A program made the position numbers and the translations under genes. This document shows positions 54,150 to 64,000 of a stretch of 64,000 nt of DNA, one piece after another (positions within the stretch are counted from its first letter, which is position 1; every line of letters begins with the position of its first letter). The notes below the pieces were generated by a model. That model worked only from the letters and a program-made list of their open reading frames with translations. It was not told where the DNA came from and did no database searches. The stretch comes from Aporrectodea caliginosa (Eukaryota > Annelida > Clitellata > Crassiclitellata > Lumbricidae): positions 564,501-628,500 of the forward strand of contig JACEVL010000344.1 of NCBI GenBank assembly GCA_020284085.1, in the 5' to 3' direction.

Positions 54150-54850
54150 TGCAATAGCCATCAAGTTAGAACTGTCTTGCGGAATGCAATTGCCACTTGC
54201 AATATCTTTTAACTTATAGTGTGTAAGGAGACGTTTCCTTGTGTTTCTAAGATGTACTGAAGGGCTGAACAACCGCAAAAAAAGTTCTAGATGATCTTGA
54301 CTAAGTTTGTACGTCAGCAAATATCTTAGTGGATGCAACCCAGACTTAACAATAGAATCAAATAAATACATGATGCTTACTGATGAGACTATAAAGCCAA
54401 TAGCACCTGTTTTGCAAACACTATTGCACTATTTCTGTCCATCAGCTAACTTCAAGCCCTTCAGGTACTGAATGGCTTCCAGCAAAATGGTCGCAATCAG
54501 AACACCAACGGCATATCACTTCAATACAGAGTTGAACCAAATTGGCCCTTTCCTTGCCATGAAGGTCATCAATTAAAAAATAAGCAACAGGTAGTTTCCA
54601 TTGCTATGTCAGAGACAAAAGGAACATCACAAGTGCCTCTTTGGCAATTGGCAGGCCAGCCAAGTCATCTGCAGGGACCCCCATATCAACATAACCCACA
54701 AATTTGTCTGCTGATCTGTCAAAGTCAAGCTGTTTCCTTATAGCAATTTTATCTATCATTAACACACATGGCATTCGGGTGTTGCTATCATTGCTCTCAA
54801 GGTGTTGGGCAATTGCACTAAATATTTAATCATGAAACCCAGGGTTGCCG
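54150..54850 (-). pseudogene. P-element / THAP9-type transposase relic
   Basis: The minus strand from about 54800 encodes MPCVLMIDKIAIRKQLDF, then FVGYVDMGVPADDL, LPIAKEALVMFLL, and QWKLPVAYFLIDDLHGKE followed by RANLVQLC. These are the RNase-H-like catalytic core motifs of P-element and THAP9 transposases; the Asp of LMID is a catalytic residue. Further on, 54371-54150 gives LLTYKLSQDHLELF and RKRLLTHYKL, the conserved C-terminal SQDHLE region. One stop codon (54606-54604 region) and missing pieces show it is dead. It is inverted with respect to the THAP exons at 52.4-54.1 kb. Confidence 0.82.
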
Positions 54851-55350
54851 TAAATGCATGAATACCAAGATGACAGAGTTCTTGGATGCAGGGTCAGAGC
54901 TGTCGGTCAGTATTGGGTAAAACTAATTTTTAAGGGTCAGTAATCTGTCACTGCTTGGTGCGATAATTGATCTGTGTGATTGTTAAGTGTTCTATCCCAA
55001 GTTCAAAGTTTGTTATTAAAATTTGTTCCTACTTATTGTGGGTAGAAAAAAAAGACATTTTCAAAGGACAATAATGCTTGTGTAATGTATGATATTGTAT
55101 CTAATGTACAGCTGTAAATTTTTGAAATTGTTAATTCATTACGTGTTAACTTTAAAGGACAAGAATATTACAGTAATGTCAGATGCTTGTTTGATTATTC
55201 ATTTATTTATAATGTATCATATTGTTCCTACCAAAGGACTTATCTCTAATGTACAACTTTAATAATTTGTGGAATTGTTACTTCGTTACATGTTAGTCAA
55301 CTCTTAAGAACACAAAATATAACAGTAATGAGAGTTGATAAATCTTAAAA
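54851..55350. other. No gene recognised
   Basis: AT-rich. Loose direct repeat of AATGTA-GAT-TTGT...CTAATGTACA-CT (55085-55145 and 55210-55290). Confidence 0.4.
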
Positions 55351-55354
55351 GTAA

Positions 55355-55651
55355 ATAGCAGTTGGAGTGTTTGGAGCGGATCTTGCATACGGCTGCGCGC
55401 CTCATTGGCCATATCCCAAAGTTTGGCCATGTCACCGCTTATATGAGGGATGTATTGCACTGGCTTCCTATCCCGCAGCGGATTGTGTACCGGTTTTCTG
55501 CTTTGGTCTGGCGGTGCCTCTTAGGTTCCGCTCCTGTGTATTTACAAGCTCTGTCGCTCTACTCTGGATGTGCAGGGACGTAGAGCTCTCCGCTCCTCCA
55601 CACATGGTGAACTTCTTGTTGTTCCCCTTGCGCAAACTGCTCTTAGACAGC
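55355..55651 (+). mobile_element. LINE fragment cut by the LTR element
   Basis: The plus strand encodes LERILHTAARLIGHIPKF, then VLHWLPIPQRIVYRFSALV and APVYLQAL, the C-terminal region of a LINE RT. The reading continues to LLVVPLAQTALRQLC and stops where the 5' LTR begins, so the LTR element inserted into this LINE. Confidence 0.75.
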
Positions 55652-56129
55652 TGTGCAGCTTATGGCTAGCTGGCTAACCATGCTTCACGACAGTCGACGA
55701 GCCATCTCAGTACTTTCCAGCCAATAACCACTTGCTAAGTTTAGTTTCAGACAGCACGCAGCCTAGTCAGCGCGTACGCATTACAAGCAGCCCGTTTGCA
55801 TAAAAGTTCAGCTCGTAAGCATAACATGCTGTGCGACATTGATTGGCAACCGAAATTTATTATTATTTAAGTTATTATAAGATATTAACATGGAGTAGAT
55901 TCAAGTCACCGACAGGGGTGGGATTCATGTTAATGAGGAAGGCGAGTTCTGAAGAGTAGTCAGGAACTGTGATTGGTTGGTGCATAATTAGGGATGCAGC
56001 CTATTACAGTTAAACTTCTAAAGAGACGTAGCTTGTATTTTAATATAAGGAAAGGAAATACAGTAGCTCTTCAGTTCGTCCCTGGAAGTCAGCAGCAATC
56101 AGGCAACTCAAGGGCAATTCGGTTGCATT
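55652..56129 (+). mobile_element. 5' LTR (~478 bp) and primer-binding site
   Basis: It begins TGTGCAGC and ends GGTTGCA, followed at once by TTGGTGCCGCGCCGGAG (56130-56146), a plausible tRNA primer-binding site because a tRNA 3' end of CGGCACCA would pair with it. A noisy second copy can be aligned at about 62020-62373 (CGGCTAACC, AGCCAATAACC-CTTGC, CATAAAA, ATTCAA...ACAGGGG-GGATTC, GATTGG). Boundaries come from that comparison and from the TG...CA ends. Confidence 0.68.
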
Positions 56130-57094
56130 GGTGCCGCGCCGGAGTTGCATAGATCTGTTGAAACTGTACAGAACGTGCATACTTCGGGATTGCCTGATGG
56201 GAGAACTCGGGTGAGAAGAATGAAGTGGAAAAGGCCTCCTAGTGAAGTGTAATGAGAAGTTGAGTGGAGAAACTACATTCGTGAACGGAGCACAGGCAGA
56301 GGTTAAAACGACCCAACTGTTCTACAAGTAACGAGTAGTTTGAGGAGGTGAAGTGAAGTAGAAAATTCCTAGGGAAAATGATACTAGGTGTGGTAACGAG
56401 GAAGTTACTGCTCGAAGGAAGAAGACGTTCACCTTCGGGACCTCTAGTCTACGCCTGAAGCCTCGAGACGTCTACCTTCAACGCCACTGGACTAGGGAGG
56501 GAAAAGTGAAGAGAATTGTGGAGTGAAACGGAAGATAAGTGAGAGTTTCGTGAATAGACAGAAGTTTACGAGACAACGGAAGTGAAGAGTTCAACGAAGA
56601 GAAAAGTGAGTTAGTCTTTGTTGGAGAGAAGTTGAAGATAGGCTAAGGAACGACTTGTCTTTGACTGAGCTTCGAATCAGAGTCGCAGTTAAAGAGACGA
56701 GGAGATTGCGGTTCCAAAGTTCGCTTGCCGTGGTTGTTTTGAACAGAAACGCCCAAGGTCGACGAAAGCGAAAGTGGAGCAAGGATCTGCGCGTCTGGAA
56801 ACACTGCGAGAGCTGAGTACCTTATCTTTATAATAAGAATTATTATTATTATTATTTCACTTATTATTATTATTATTATTATTCATATTATTTTGGGGAA
56901 CGTAAAATAGCTTATGATAGGTTAATTCTGATCAAAGTTAACCGTGATCATAGCTTAGTTTTACATGTGTGAATGGGACGAATGATTGAGTTGTTGTAGG
57001 CCTAAAACCGTGTAATTCATGTTTAATCTGTAACCGTATATAATCGCTTGAATAACTTTGAAACGAGAAGGTTGTTCTTATTATTCTTGTTGAG
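56130..57094 (+). mobile_element. Leader of the LTR element
   Basis: Untranslated leader between the LTR and the gag start, purine-rich, with ATT triplet runs at 56840-56895. It aligns to 62374-63098 of the noisy second copy. Confidence 0.6.
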
Positions 57095-60082
57095 ATGGAA
57101 ACTGATTTGAATGACGAGATTGAAGGAGAAGAATGTAGCGAGACAATTAACGAACCGTTAATTCCTTCTGAAAGCGATGTAACACTGAGAACGGACTCGA
57201 ATTATCTACAGGAATTGACTAAGCAACTTGAAGTAATTTCTAGTAGACTAATAGAAGGTCTGGTGAAGGTAAACACTACAGTTACAAACTTAGACCAACA
57301 GTTGAGCCAAGAAATGTGTAATCTGTCAGCAGGCATAGATGCACGATTCTTTGACTTAGTCGAGAGACAAGAAGTGTTGGAAGACAGGGTAGTGAGGTTC
57401 ATGACCGAAGAGTTTGACGAGAGAGATCAGAGAAAGAGAAGGGAACAGTCTAGTGAAAAGAAAGGAGAAGCTACCGAAGCTAGGGAGGAGATCCATAGAA
57501 CGAATCCAATTTCTACGAGGTCCGGAGATAAGTCAACAGAGAAAGACTTAGCGCCTTTCACTCGAGCTACCGTCGTTGAACTTAATGGGAAAGTAAGAAC
57601 TTCTATAGCGCCCGAACCAATCGGTCGTGAAGGATTGAGAAGGAGTTTGAGACTGAAGGAGAAGTATAGTTTGAAAGGAACTGAATCCTCAATCCGAGAA
57701 GTATCGCTTTCAGGACCACCATTAAGAGAGAGTGAGAATGGAGAAGAAGAGAGAGAGAAAGAACCAGAAAGAAGTGTTAAATCTAGAAGTCTAGGTTACT
57801 CACACAAACAGGAAGACTTAGCACCCTCCCTGGAGTATACTGACAGCGACTTCAAAAATAAGGCGACGAGGACTAACAATGAGAGAACCGAGGTCGAGAA
57901 AAGATTAGTGACAAGCAGAAGTGATCCTGAGCATATTAGCAACATGTCAGGAACGGTACCGAAGTGGAACGGAGACAGACCGGAAAGGGAAGGAAGAAGA
58001 GAGCAGGGAAGGAAGTTTGAGGAGCATCGACATCACTCCCTCCTGCCTAACCCCGGGCCCCCGAACCAATTAGGGCCCCGGAATACTATTAGTTCTGAGA
58101 TTAGCCCTTCCTTCAACCTTACATCTGTCCGTAACTTCGTACCGCCGGTTGACGTCAACCCCGACTACCAGGTCTTTGGGAGAGCATTGGTTGAGGGGAA
58201 TAACACCCAAAATGACGTCAGAAACTGGGAAACGCCGGTTCCCACAAGTGGCGGCGTAGGATGCGATAAGATGGATAGAAACCCTCCCATAGGTTATCCC
58301 TCAATTGTTGATGTTGATGATGATGATTTTTATATAGATACAATCTACCCCGAACGAATGAGACGAAGTGATGAAGTTAACCAACCTACAAAAGAACAAG
58401 GTGGTTTTCCTAATCATTTCCTTGGTACGAGCATTTCTTTTGTTGGGTCTGGCGGAGCGTTACAAGCAAAAGCCGACTCTAGCGTTACTTTAGGAGGACG
58501 AGAGGGCTTGTCATCGCAAAGAAATGACATACACTCTTCGTTTCTCGTTGGCACTAGTCAATCTCAGATCAGTGATGTGTTCCATTCAAACCACAAATCA
58601 CGAACTGATCTTATAAAAACATTAGGGGTTGAATGGTCAGATCACCCAAAAGAGAGTGATTCTGCTGTCGGACAACCCAGTCGTAGATTGCCAAAGAATG
58701 TTGTGTCCTTTTCACATAATGATGACTATGATGATGGACAAATGGTTGATGAAGTGAATCAATATAATCGTATGTGGAGTGATGCGAATGAACCTGTGTG
58801 GCATGATGTTGATGTGAAGGTGATGAATGAGGAAAATGATAAAACAAGGTTACGATCACGAGCACAGTTTGTTCAAAGAAAACAAAGAGAATTAATTAGT
58901 GATTATTTTCCAAGGGAAAATTTTAAACAAGGGAGCTATGAATCCAATTTGAAATTTTCTAACCGAAAGTATGAACCAGAGCTAGCATTCAATGAAGAGT
59001 ACAGAGTCAAAACACAACCAAATAATCCAGGGCTTAGGTCATCTACACTCTCTACCTCAGGGTCAAGTGACGAGTTCGATCAGCAGAAGCAAAGTTACTG
59101 GAGAGATACACGTTCAATACCAGCCAGATGGTATGATGAAACACAATTGATTACTACAATGGCGAGACCAGTGCCATCAGTTAGGATGCAACCATCTGAG
59201 GTATCAAAAGGATTCCACAGATCAGACAACGACAACCGTAGATTACGTGAGTCTCATCTAAAAGAGGAATGGATGAATGATGAACCTGAAGTATTAACAG
59301 AACAACCGTACGTCATAGGAAGACATAACCTAAAGCCACAAATTAGTACAAGGGAGTGGAAGCCAGATCACAGGACCGGTGCATTGTGTTACGAGTCAAG
59401 CAGTCAAATGAAACGCGGAGTTAGCAAAGAATCTGATTACATCAGACAGCCAAATGAAGAAAGGAGAGAATGTTTGATGTTACCTACCGGTACAGTCGCA
59501 ACAACCGTATCAACACAGAACTCAGCCAACGAAGTGCATGAACGAAAACCAGAGGAAAATGCCATTGCTCCGCCTACTACGACTCCAGAAGCTGCAAAGA
59601 TAAAAGAAAGTACGACTAGTCGAATCAAACTGCGAGAATTTAATGCTACAGAGGAAGTTGAAGTCTTTGTGAAACGTTTTCGCTTGTGCCAGGTTCAGAA
59701 CCAATGGGACCCTCGATCGAGCTATAACCATTTATGTTGCGCATTATCAGGAGCGCCTGCCCAGCTTTTGTTCGAGGAGAGTGCAGATGGAACAACCGAC
59801 GTAGAAGCCTTACTTACCAAACTGCTAGATCGCTATGGCAATACACATCAACGTGCACTTTTTCAGATCCAATTACAATCAAAGAGGCAAAGTGAAACCG
59901 AAACTCTCCAGGAACTTGTGAGTGATATAAGGCGCCTTTCTGATCTCGCATACCCGGGTAAGAAGAATTTACATACTCACTTTACCATCGTGAAAGCTTA
60001 CATCGACAGCTTAAGATCGAGATCGGTAGCCATGAAAATCCTTGAGAATGACCCCCTGACCTTGAGGCTTGTCATCGTTTAG
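57095..60082 (+). CDS. Gag polyprotein of an LTR retrotransposon (Ty3/Gypsy type)
   Basis: A 995-codon ORF starting at ATG 57095. A coiled coil spans about residues 35-110 (LTKQLEVISSRLIEGLV...). Residues ~110-840 are charged, repeat-poor and apparently disordered, an unusually long extension for gag. The capsid-like core lies at residues ~842-985 (KLREFNATEEVEVFVKRF, then LCCALSGAPAQLLFEE, LLDRYG, QELVSDIRRLSDLAYPG). Gag packages element RNA in cytoplasmic particles. The capsid-like core is followed by a single-base frame change at about 60062-60066: the frame carrying the rest of gag and the protease is open from 60067 on. No env gene is present. The long intact N-terminal frame suggests a fairly recent insertion. 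Confidence 0.8.
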   Translation: METDLNDEIEGEECSETINEPLIPSESDVTLRTDSNYLQELTKQLEVISSRLIEGLVKVNTTVTNLDQQLSQEMCNLSAGIDARFFDLVERQEVLEDRVVRFMTEEFDERDQRKRREQSSEKKGEATEAREEIHRTNPISTRSGDKSTEKDLAPFTRATVVELNGKVRTSIAPEPIGREGLRRSLRLKEKYSLKGTESSIREVSLSGPPLRESENGEEEREKEPERSVKSRSLGYSHKQEDLAPSLEYTDSDFKNKATRTNNERTEVEKRLVTSRSDPEHISNMSGTVPKWNGDRPEREGRREQGRKFEEHRHHSLLPNPGPPNQLGPRNTISSEISPSFNLTSVRNFVPPVDVNPDYQVFGRALVEGNNTQNDVRNWETPVPTSGGVGCDKMDRNPPIGYPSIVDVDDDDFYIDTIYPERMRRSDEVNQPTKEQGGFPNHFLGTSISFVGSGGALQAKADSSVTLGGREGLSSQRNDIHSSFLVGTSQSQISDVFHSNHKSRTDLIKTLGVEWSDHPKESDSAVGQPSRRLPKNVVSFSHNDDYDDGQMVDEVNQYNRMWSDANEPVWHDVDVKVMNEENDKTRLRSRAQFVQRKQRELISDYFPRENFKQGSYESNLKFSNRKYEPELAFNEEYRVKTQPNNPGLRSSTLSTSGSSDEFDQQKQSYWRDTRSIPARWYDETQLITTMARPVPSVRMQPSEVSKGFHRSDNDNRRLRESHLKEEWMNDEPEVLTEQPYVIGRHNLKPQISTREWKPDHRTGALCYESSSQMKRGVSKESDYIRQPNEERRECLMLPTGTVATTVSTQNSANEVHERKPEENAIAPPTTTPEAAKIKESTTSRIKLREFNATEEVEVFVKRFRLCQVQNQWDPRSSYNHLCCALSGAPAQLLFEESADGTTDVEALLTKLLDRYGNTHQRALFQIQLQSKRQSETETLQELVSDIRRLSDLAYPGKKNLHTHFTIVKAYIDSLRSRSVAMKILENDPLTLRLVIV

Positions 60083-61575
60083 CTCTGAAACTATCAGCGT
60101 ATCAAGAAATTGCCGCTAACGAATCTTCTGCTGCGACGAAACCACCTTTAAAGGTAAAAACCATTAGGACCAGCGAAAACGAAACCGAACAGAACATACG
60201 TCGTCTAGAGAGGCGTATTAACCAACTTGAAACCAGCAAAATCTACGAACATGACCATAAACTGGGATGGGCATCGAAGACTGGTCGTGTAAACCAGACG
60301 CCAAGGAGAGGGAATTCGCAAACCGGAAACAATAACTCCAGATACGACCCAAATCGCTTAAACGATAAAATATGTTGGAGCTGTGGACTTGAAGGTCACG
60401 TATCACGTTTTTGCAGACGCCAGCCTAACCAGTACGATCTTTGGACGCAGCAACAACCACGGACATTCGCACCTAGTGGAGTAAGATTTGGTACGACCGG
60501 AGAACCAGTTCTGAACGTGAGAGGAATAAAAACAACAGAGGGCGCCTACTTGCCAGGTGTTTACCGACACAAGCCTGTCTCCTGTGAACTTGACTCAGGA
60601 TCAGAATGCTCGTTGGCCCCAAAGAAACTTTTTACGACCAGAGACATTGTGCCATCGTCACGACAAGTCATTGCAATCGGTGGAAGTCGGATTCCAATCA
60701 TTGGTCAGACTACCATGAAATTGTATGTGGACGGTGTGAAAGTACTAACGCCAGTGTTCATAACTGACGCCGTTCAAAATATAGTGTTAGGGCTACCATG
60801 GTTGAAGTTGAACAATGTACTGTGGAACGTGAAAGAGCAATGGGTGGAGATGTATAATCGTCGTATACCTCTACATAGTCGGCCGAAACGAGACACCGCT
60901 ATACACGCCCGAGGAATGAAACTGGACTATGGACCGTGTTTGCCCGCCTCAATGGAAAAGAGGTCGGCTTCCAAAACTGGAACCGGAAAAACTGTGGAGC
61001 TACCCGCTACTTGGGACCGTGCAACGATTGCCGCCGAACAATTGGAGGATGAAGAGTTGGGATGGGTAATTCGACGCAAGATGTCGTCGGATGAAGCGCC
61101 ATCTCAAGACGAGATACGAGACATGAGTACGGCCGTCAAACGATTGGTCGCCCAATGGACTCAACTGGAAGTGTGTGATGGACTGCTAATGAGACGCTGG
61201 TTGGACGATGAAAGAGTTTCCGTCCGATGGTATCAACTGATTCCGCCTGTATCGCGTCGGGCTACCATTATCCAGTTGGCTCTAGAAGAGACTGGGAGAC
61301 GTCATAGAATTCGTCGGATGTTGCAACAAATACGACGCCGCGCATACTGGCCGGGGTGGACAAAAGCCGTCCAATCCCACTTGCGACGTTGTATCCAGGA
61401 TACACGTAATTTTCGGGACAAAGTGAACTTGTCTCCTGACTCGACAACCGATGTCTGGAGCGACCCGGGAAGCGCCTCGGATGTTGACACATCGACCTCA
61501 CCGGAACTGCCTGCAGATCTTCTGATCGACGACCGTCCCAAATTCTTTAACTTGTTGAAATTTTTGCCCAAGTAG
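60067..61575 (+). CDS. Gag C-terminus, protease and integrase zinc-domain remnant (no RT)
   Basis: Open frame continuing gag after the frame change. It contains a zinc knuckle C-x2-C-x4-H-x4-C (CWSCGLEGHVSRFC, 60373-60414), an aspartic protease with CELDSGSE (catalytic DSG at 60592-60600), AIGGSRIPI and IVLGLPWL. Then, without any reverse transcriptase or RNase H, comes a stretch like the segment before integrase (VCDGLLMRRW, RRMLQQIRRRAYWPGW). In that zinc-binding-like segment the first His and last Cys ligands are not present. The integrase core is absent. The first usable start in this frame may be as late as 60517. I read it as an internally deleted, non-autonomous pol; a protein-coding role cannot be excluded because the frame is open. 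Confidence 0.72.
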   Translation, partial: ACHRLALKLSAYQEIAANESSAATKPPLKVKTIRTSENETEQNIRRLERRINQLETSKIYEHDHKLGWASKTGRVNQTPRRGNSQTGNNNSRYDPNRLNDKICWSCGLEGHVSRFCRRQPNQYDLWTQQQPRTFAPSGVRFGTTGEPVLNVRGIKTTEGAYLPGVYRHKPVSCELDSGSECSLAPKKLFTTRDIVPSSRQVIAIGGSRIPIIGQTTMKLYVDGVKVLTPVFITDAVQNIVLGLPWLKLNNVLWNVKEQWVEMYNRRIPLHSRPKRDTAIHARGMKLDYGPCLPASMEKRSASKTGTGKTVELPATWDRATIAAEQLEDEELGWVIRRKMSSDEAPSQDEIRDMSTAVKRLVAQWTQLEVCDGLLMRRWLDDERVSVRWYQLIPPVSRRATIIQLALEETGRRHRIRRMLQQIRRRAYWPGWTKAVQSHLRRCIQDTRNFRDKVNLSPDSTTDVWSDPGSASDVDTSTSPELPADLLIDDRPKFFNLLKFLPK

Positions 61576-64000
61576 AATGTTTTTTATTGATTATTGCGTG
61601 AATGGTGGGTTTTTTTCGTTGGTTAAGGGTAGTTCCCTTTTTTTGCAAGGGGGAAGGGGGTTTTAGATTTTTTTGCTTGATAATTGTTTTTTTCTTGTGA
61701 TTGAAATTTTTTGTTTTTTAACCAAAAAACCTTAGGATTTTATTTAGTAAAGGTATTTTTCCTTTGGATTTAATTTTCTTAACGTTACGGGTTTGGTATT
61801 TGCGTTAAAAATTATTCATTTTTTGGGAATGATAGTTTTTTTACTGCGGTTACCTTGATTGGGATTTTTGGGGTCATTTGATTTTAATTTTCGAAAGGCA
61901 TGGTTGTTTTCTTAGTTTTCCTTGACTGGGAGTGGAAGTTGCCCCGTTTTGAAAAATGGAAAAAGCTCGAAGGAAAAGAGGTTCTTTTTCTCCAGCAAAA
62001 ACACTTGGGGAGGGGGAAATTCAGCAGGGAGCGGCTAACCCGCTTACGCATCAGAGCCTTCATATTTTAGCCAATAACCCCTTGCAATTTGTTTGCACCG
62101 ATATATAGATTAAAGATTTCATAAAAATTAGTCAAGCAAACAGGTGGACATTATTTGGAACCCAAAAATTTTTAATTTTTTAAGGGAAAAAGTTTCATAT
62201 AGATTCAAACAACAGGGGGGGGATTCTTTTAAGAGGGGGCGGGTTTAAATATAGGAAGGATTGGGGTCTAATTGGGAGCAGCCATTCAGAAAATTTTAAA
62301 AAGGGGTGTTGATTTTTTGGGGAAATCATAGTCTTGTTGCCCCGGGGACAGAACGGCAACTGGGAATTGGGGATTGGTGGGGGAGTTGAAGCTTTGAAAT
62401 GTAAGAAGTGAACTTCATTCCTGAGGGGGAACCCGGGGGAAAGAAAAGTAAAAGGTCCAGTAAATTAAGGAAGTGGAGTAGAAATCTTGGAAGGGGAAAA
62501 GGGGGTTTAAAAGAAACTGTTTTAAAGAAGAGTATTTTGGGGGGTAAATAAGGAAAATTCCAGGGAAAAATTCAGGGTTTGGAAAAGGAAAATTGAAGGA
62601 AGGAGTTACCCGGGATTAGTTCGTGAATGAGAGTAAACCCCAAAGATGGATAGGGGGGGGGAAAAATGAAAGTTGTGGAGGAAAGGGAAAATAAGGAAGC
62701 GGGTGCTTTACGAGCCGGGAATAAAAGTTCAAAAGAGAAAAGGAGTTGCGTTAAAAGTTGGTGGCTGGGTTGTTTTGACGACCAATCGACGAGAAAGGAC
62801 AGGGAAATTTCGGTTAAATTCGGCCGTTTTTTTAAAGAAAAATAAAACTAAAATTTTAAAATGGGGGAGTATTTTCTTTTTAAAAAGAATTTTATTAATT
62901 TTTTTTCCCTTATTATTTTTTTATTTTACATTTATTTTTGGGGGAAGTAAAAAAAATTAGAAGGGTTTAAATTTTGTAAATTAACCGTATATGCTTGTTT
63001 TTTTTGGAAGGGAGTGTTATTTTGTGGTAAAAAGTTAATTCAGTTTAAGAAGATTAAGCGAAAATTTAAAAAAGAAGGGTTTTCTTTTACTTTTTAATGG
63101 AAACTGATTTAAAACGGAAATTTAAGGAGAAGAATTGGGGACAATTAAGAAGTTTTTTTTGAAAAGGTTAACAAAAAGTCAATTACACAGGTTGACAAGA
63201 ATTTGGGAATTTCAGAGCTAATGAAGGTCTTGAAGGGAAACAAAGTTAAAAAAGAAAAGTTAGCCGAAAGTTAACGAGAGGATAGAGAGAGACTTAGCGA
63301 AGAAAGAAGTTTGGGGAAAACAGGGAGGAGGTTCATGACCCAAATTTACGAGGAGATAGGAAAAAAGAAGGGGCTTAGCGGAAAAAAAAAAAACTACCGG
63401 CGGGGAAATATGAAGAAAATTTTTAAGGCCGGGGTAATCCGGAAAGATTGGAATGAGACCGGGAATTAATGGGGAAAAAAGAACTTTTATCGGAAAATCG
63501 GTCGGAAATTGAGAAGGAGTTTTAGAGAAGGAGAAGAAGGAAAGGAATGTTAATCCAGAAGTTGTTTCAACCACCCAAAAAAGAAAATTTGGGGAAGAAG
63601 GAAAAAAAAAGAAGGGGGTTTTTAAAAGAACAGGTTTTAAAAAAAAGATTAGACCCCCGGAGTATCTGAGCATTCAAAAATAAAGGGACGGGACGAAGGG
63701 AACCGAGGCAGAAAAGAAGGAAAGAGAAGGACCGAGAATTTTGAACATGCAAACTCCTGGCAACCGGGGGAAAAAAGGGCGGGAAAAGTTCGAGGAGCCC
63801 TCACCCCCCCCCGCCTAACCCCGGGCCCCCGAAAAAAACCCCGGGTACATTTTTGAGATTGTTTTTAAACCAATCGTCCGAACTTGACCCCCGGTTCCAA
63901 CCCCCCTCCTCTTTGGGGGCATTTTTGAGGGGTCAAAAATACGCAAAAAAAGGGAAACGCCTTCCCCAAAACTACCTTTTCCCTTTCGGGGCCCCTGTTT
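61576..64000 (+). mobile_element. Noisy second copy of the LTR element (LTR, leader, gag start)
   Basis: From 61576 the base composition changes abruptly to long T, G and A runs with few C. A purine run GGGGAGGGGGAAA (62007-62019) sits where a polypurine tract should be. An LTR-like segment follows (62020-62373), then a leader with the same TTATTATTT block and GTATAT motif. ATGGAAACTGATTT at 63099 is identical to the gag start at 57095. Later matches include AGGTTCATGACC and CCTAACCCCGGGCCCCCGAA. Substitutions and indels are so dense that no ORF survives. ORFs in this stretch are artefacts. Confidence 0.72.

Noticed and set aside
54024..54371. 115-codon minus-strand ORF as a separate gene
   Set aside because: Its centre is the C-terminal SQDHLE region of the P-type transposase relic. 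The rest is the antisense of the THAP exon.
62673..63752. ORFs in the terminal 2.4 kb
   Set aside because: They lie in the noisy copy of the LTR element and mostly reflect homopolymer runs.

Overview
The window looks like nuclear DNA from an intron-rich animal, probably a marine invertebrate; the phylum cannot be fixed from sequence alone. Three conserved animal genes are all on the minus strand, each split by GT-AG (occasionally GC-AG) introns, and are embedded in DNA full of non-LTR retrotransposon scraps, tRNA-derived SINEs, hAT-type MITEs and tandem repeats. There are no bacterial-type operons and no CRISPR array.

Genes, by position. (1) ATF4, the bZIP stress transcription factor: coding exons 15326-15089 and 13386-12704, with a probable upstream leader exon near 16.9 kb that carries two small upstream ORFs arranged as in vertebrate ATF4. 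(2) UNK (Unkempt), an RNA-binding protein with CCCH zinc fingers and a C-terminal RING: 13 coding exons between 32824 and 19886. (3) macroH2A, a histone H2A fused to a macro domain: 8 coding exons between 49803 and 42453. I rebuilt all three by matching splice sites and codon phase to the known families; every junction keeps frame.

Repeats. 1.7-2.2 kb holds a GGTCAGGTTAGGCCTCGTGAGG-type minisatellite. 3-7 kb holds a hAT MITE, two back-to-back SINEs and LINE pieces. 8.2-10.1 kb is an array of a 57-bp unit (about 30 copies) with one open frame on the minus strand. 13.7-14.6 kb is a nest of MITEs inside an ATF4 intron. 33-42 kb is mostly gene-free, with LINE and MITE remains. 50.3-50.8 kb is a complete hAT MITE with a perfect 8-bp target duplication. 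52.2-54.9 kb holds broken THAP exons and a P-element-type transposase relic in opposite orientations.

55.65-64 kb holds an LTR retrotransposon of Ty3/Gypsy type: 5' LTR, primer-binding site, long gag, zinc knuckle, aspartic protease, then directly an integrase zinc-binding-like segment with no reverse transcriptase. From about 61.58 kb to the end the sequence becomes very noisy, but it still aligns by eye to the LTR, leader and gag start of the same element. It is either a badly decayed tandem copy or, more likely, a low-quality contig end.
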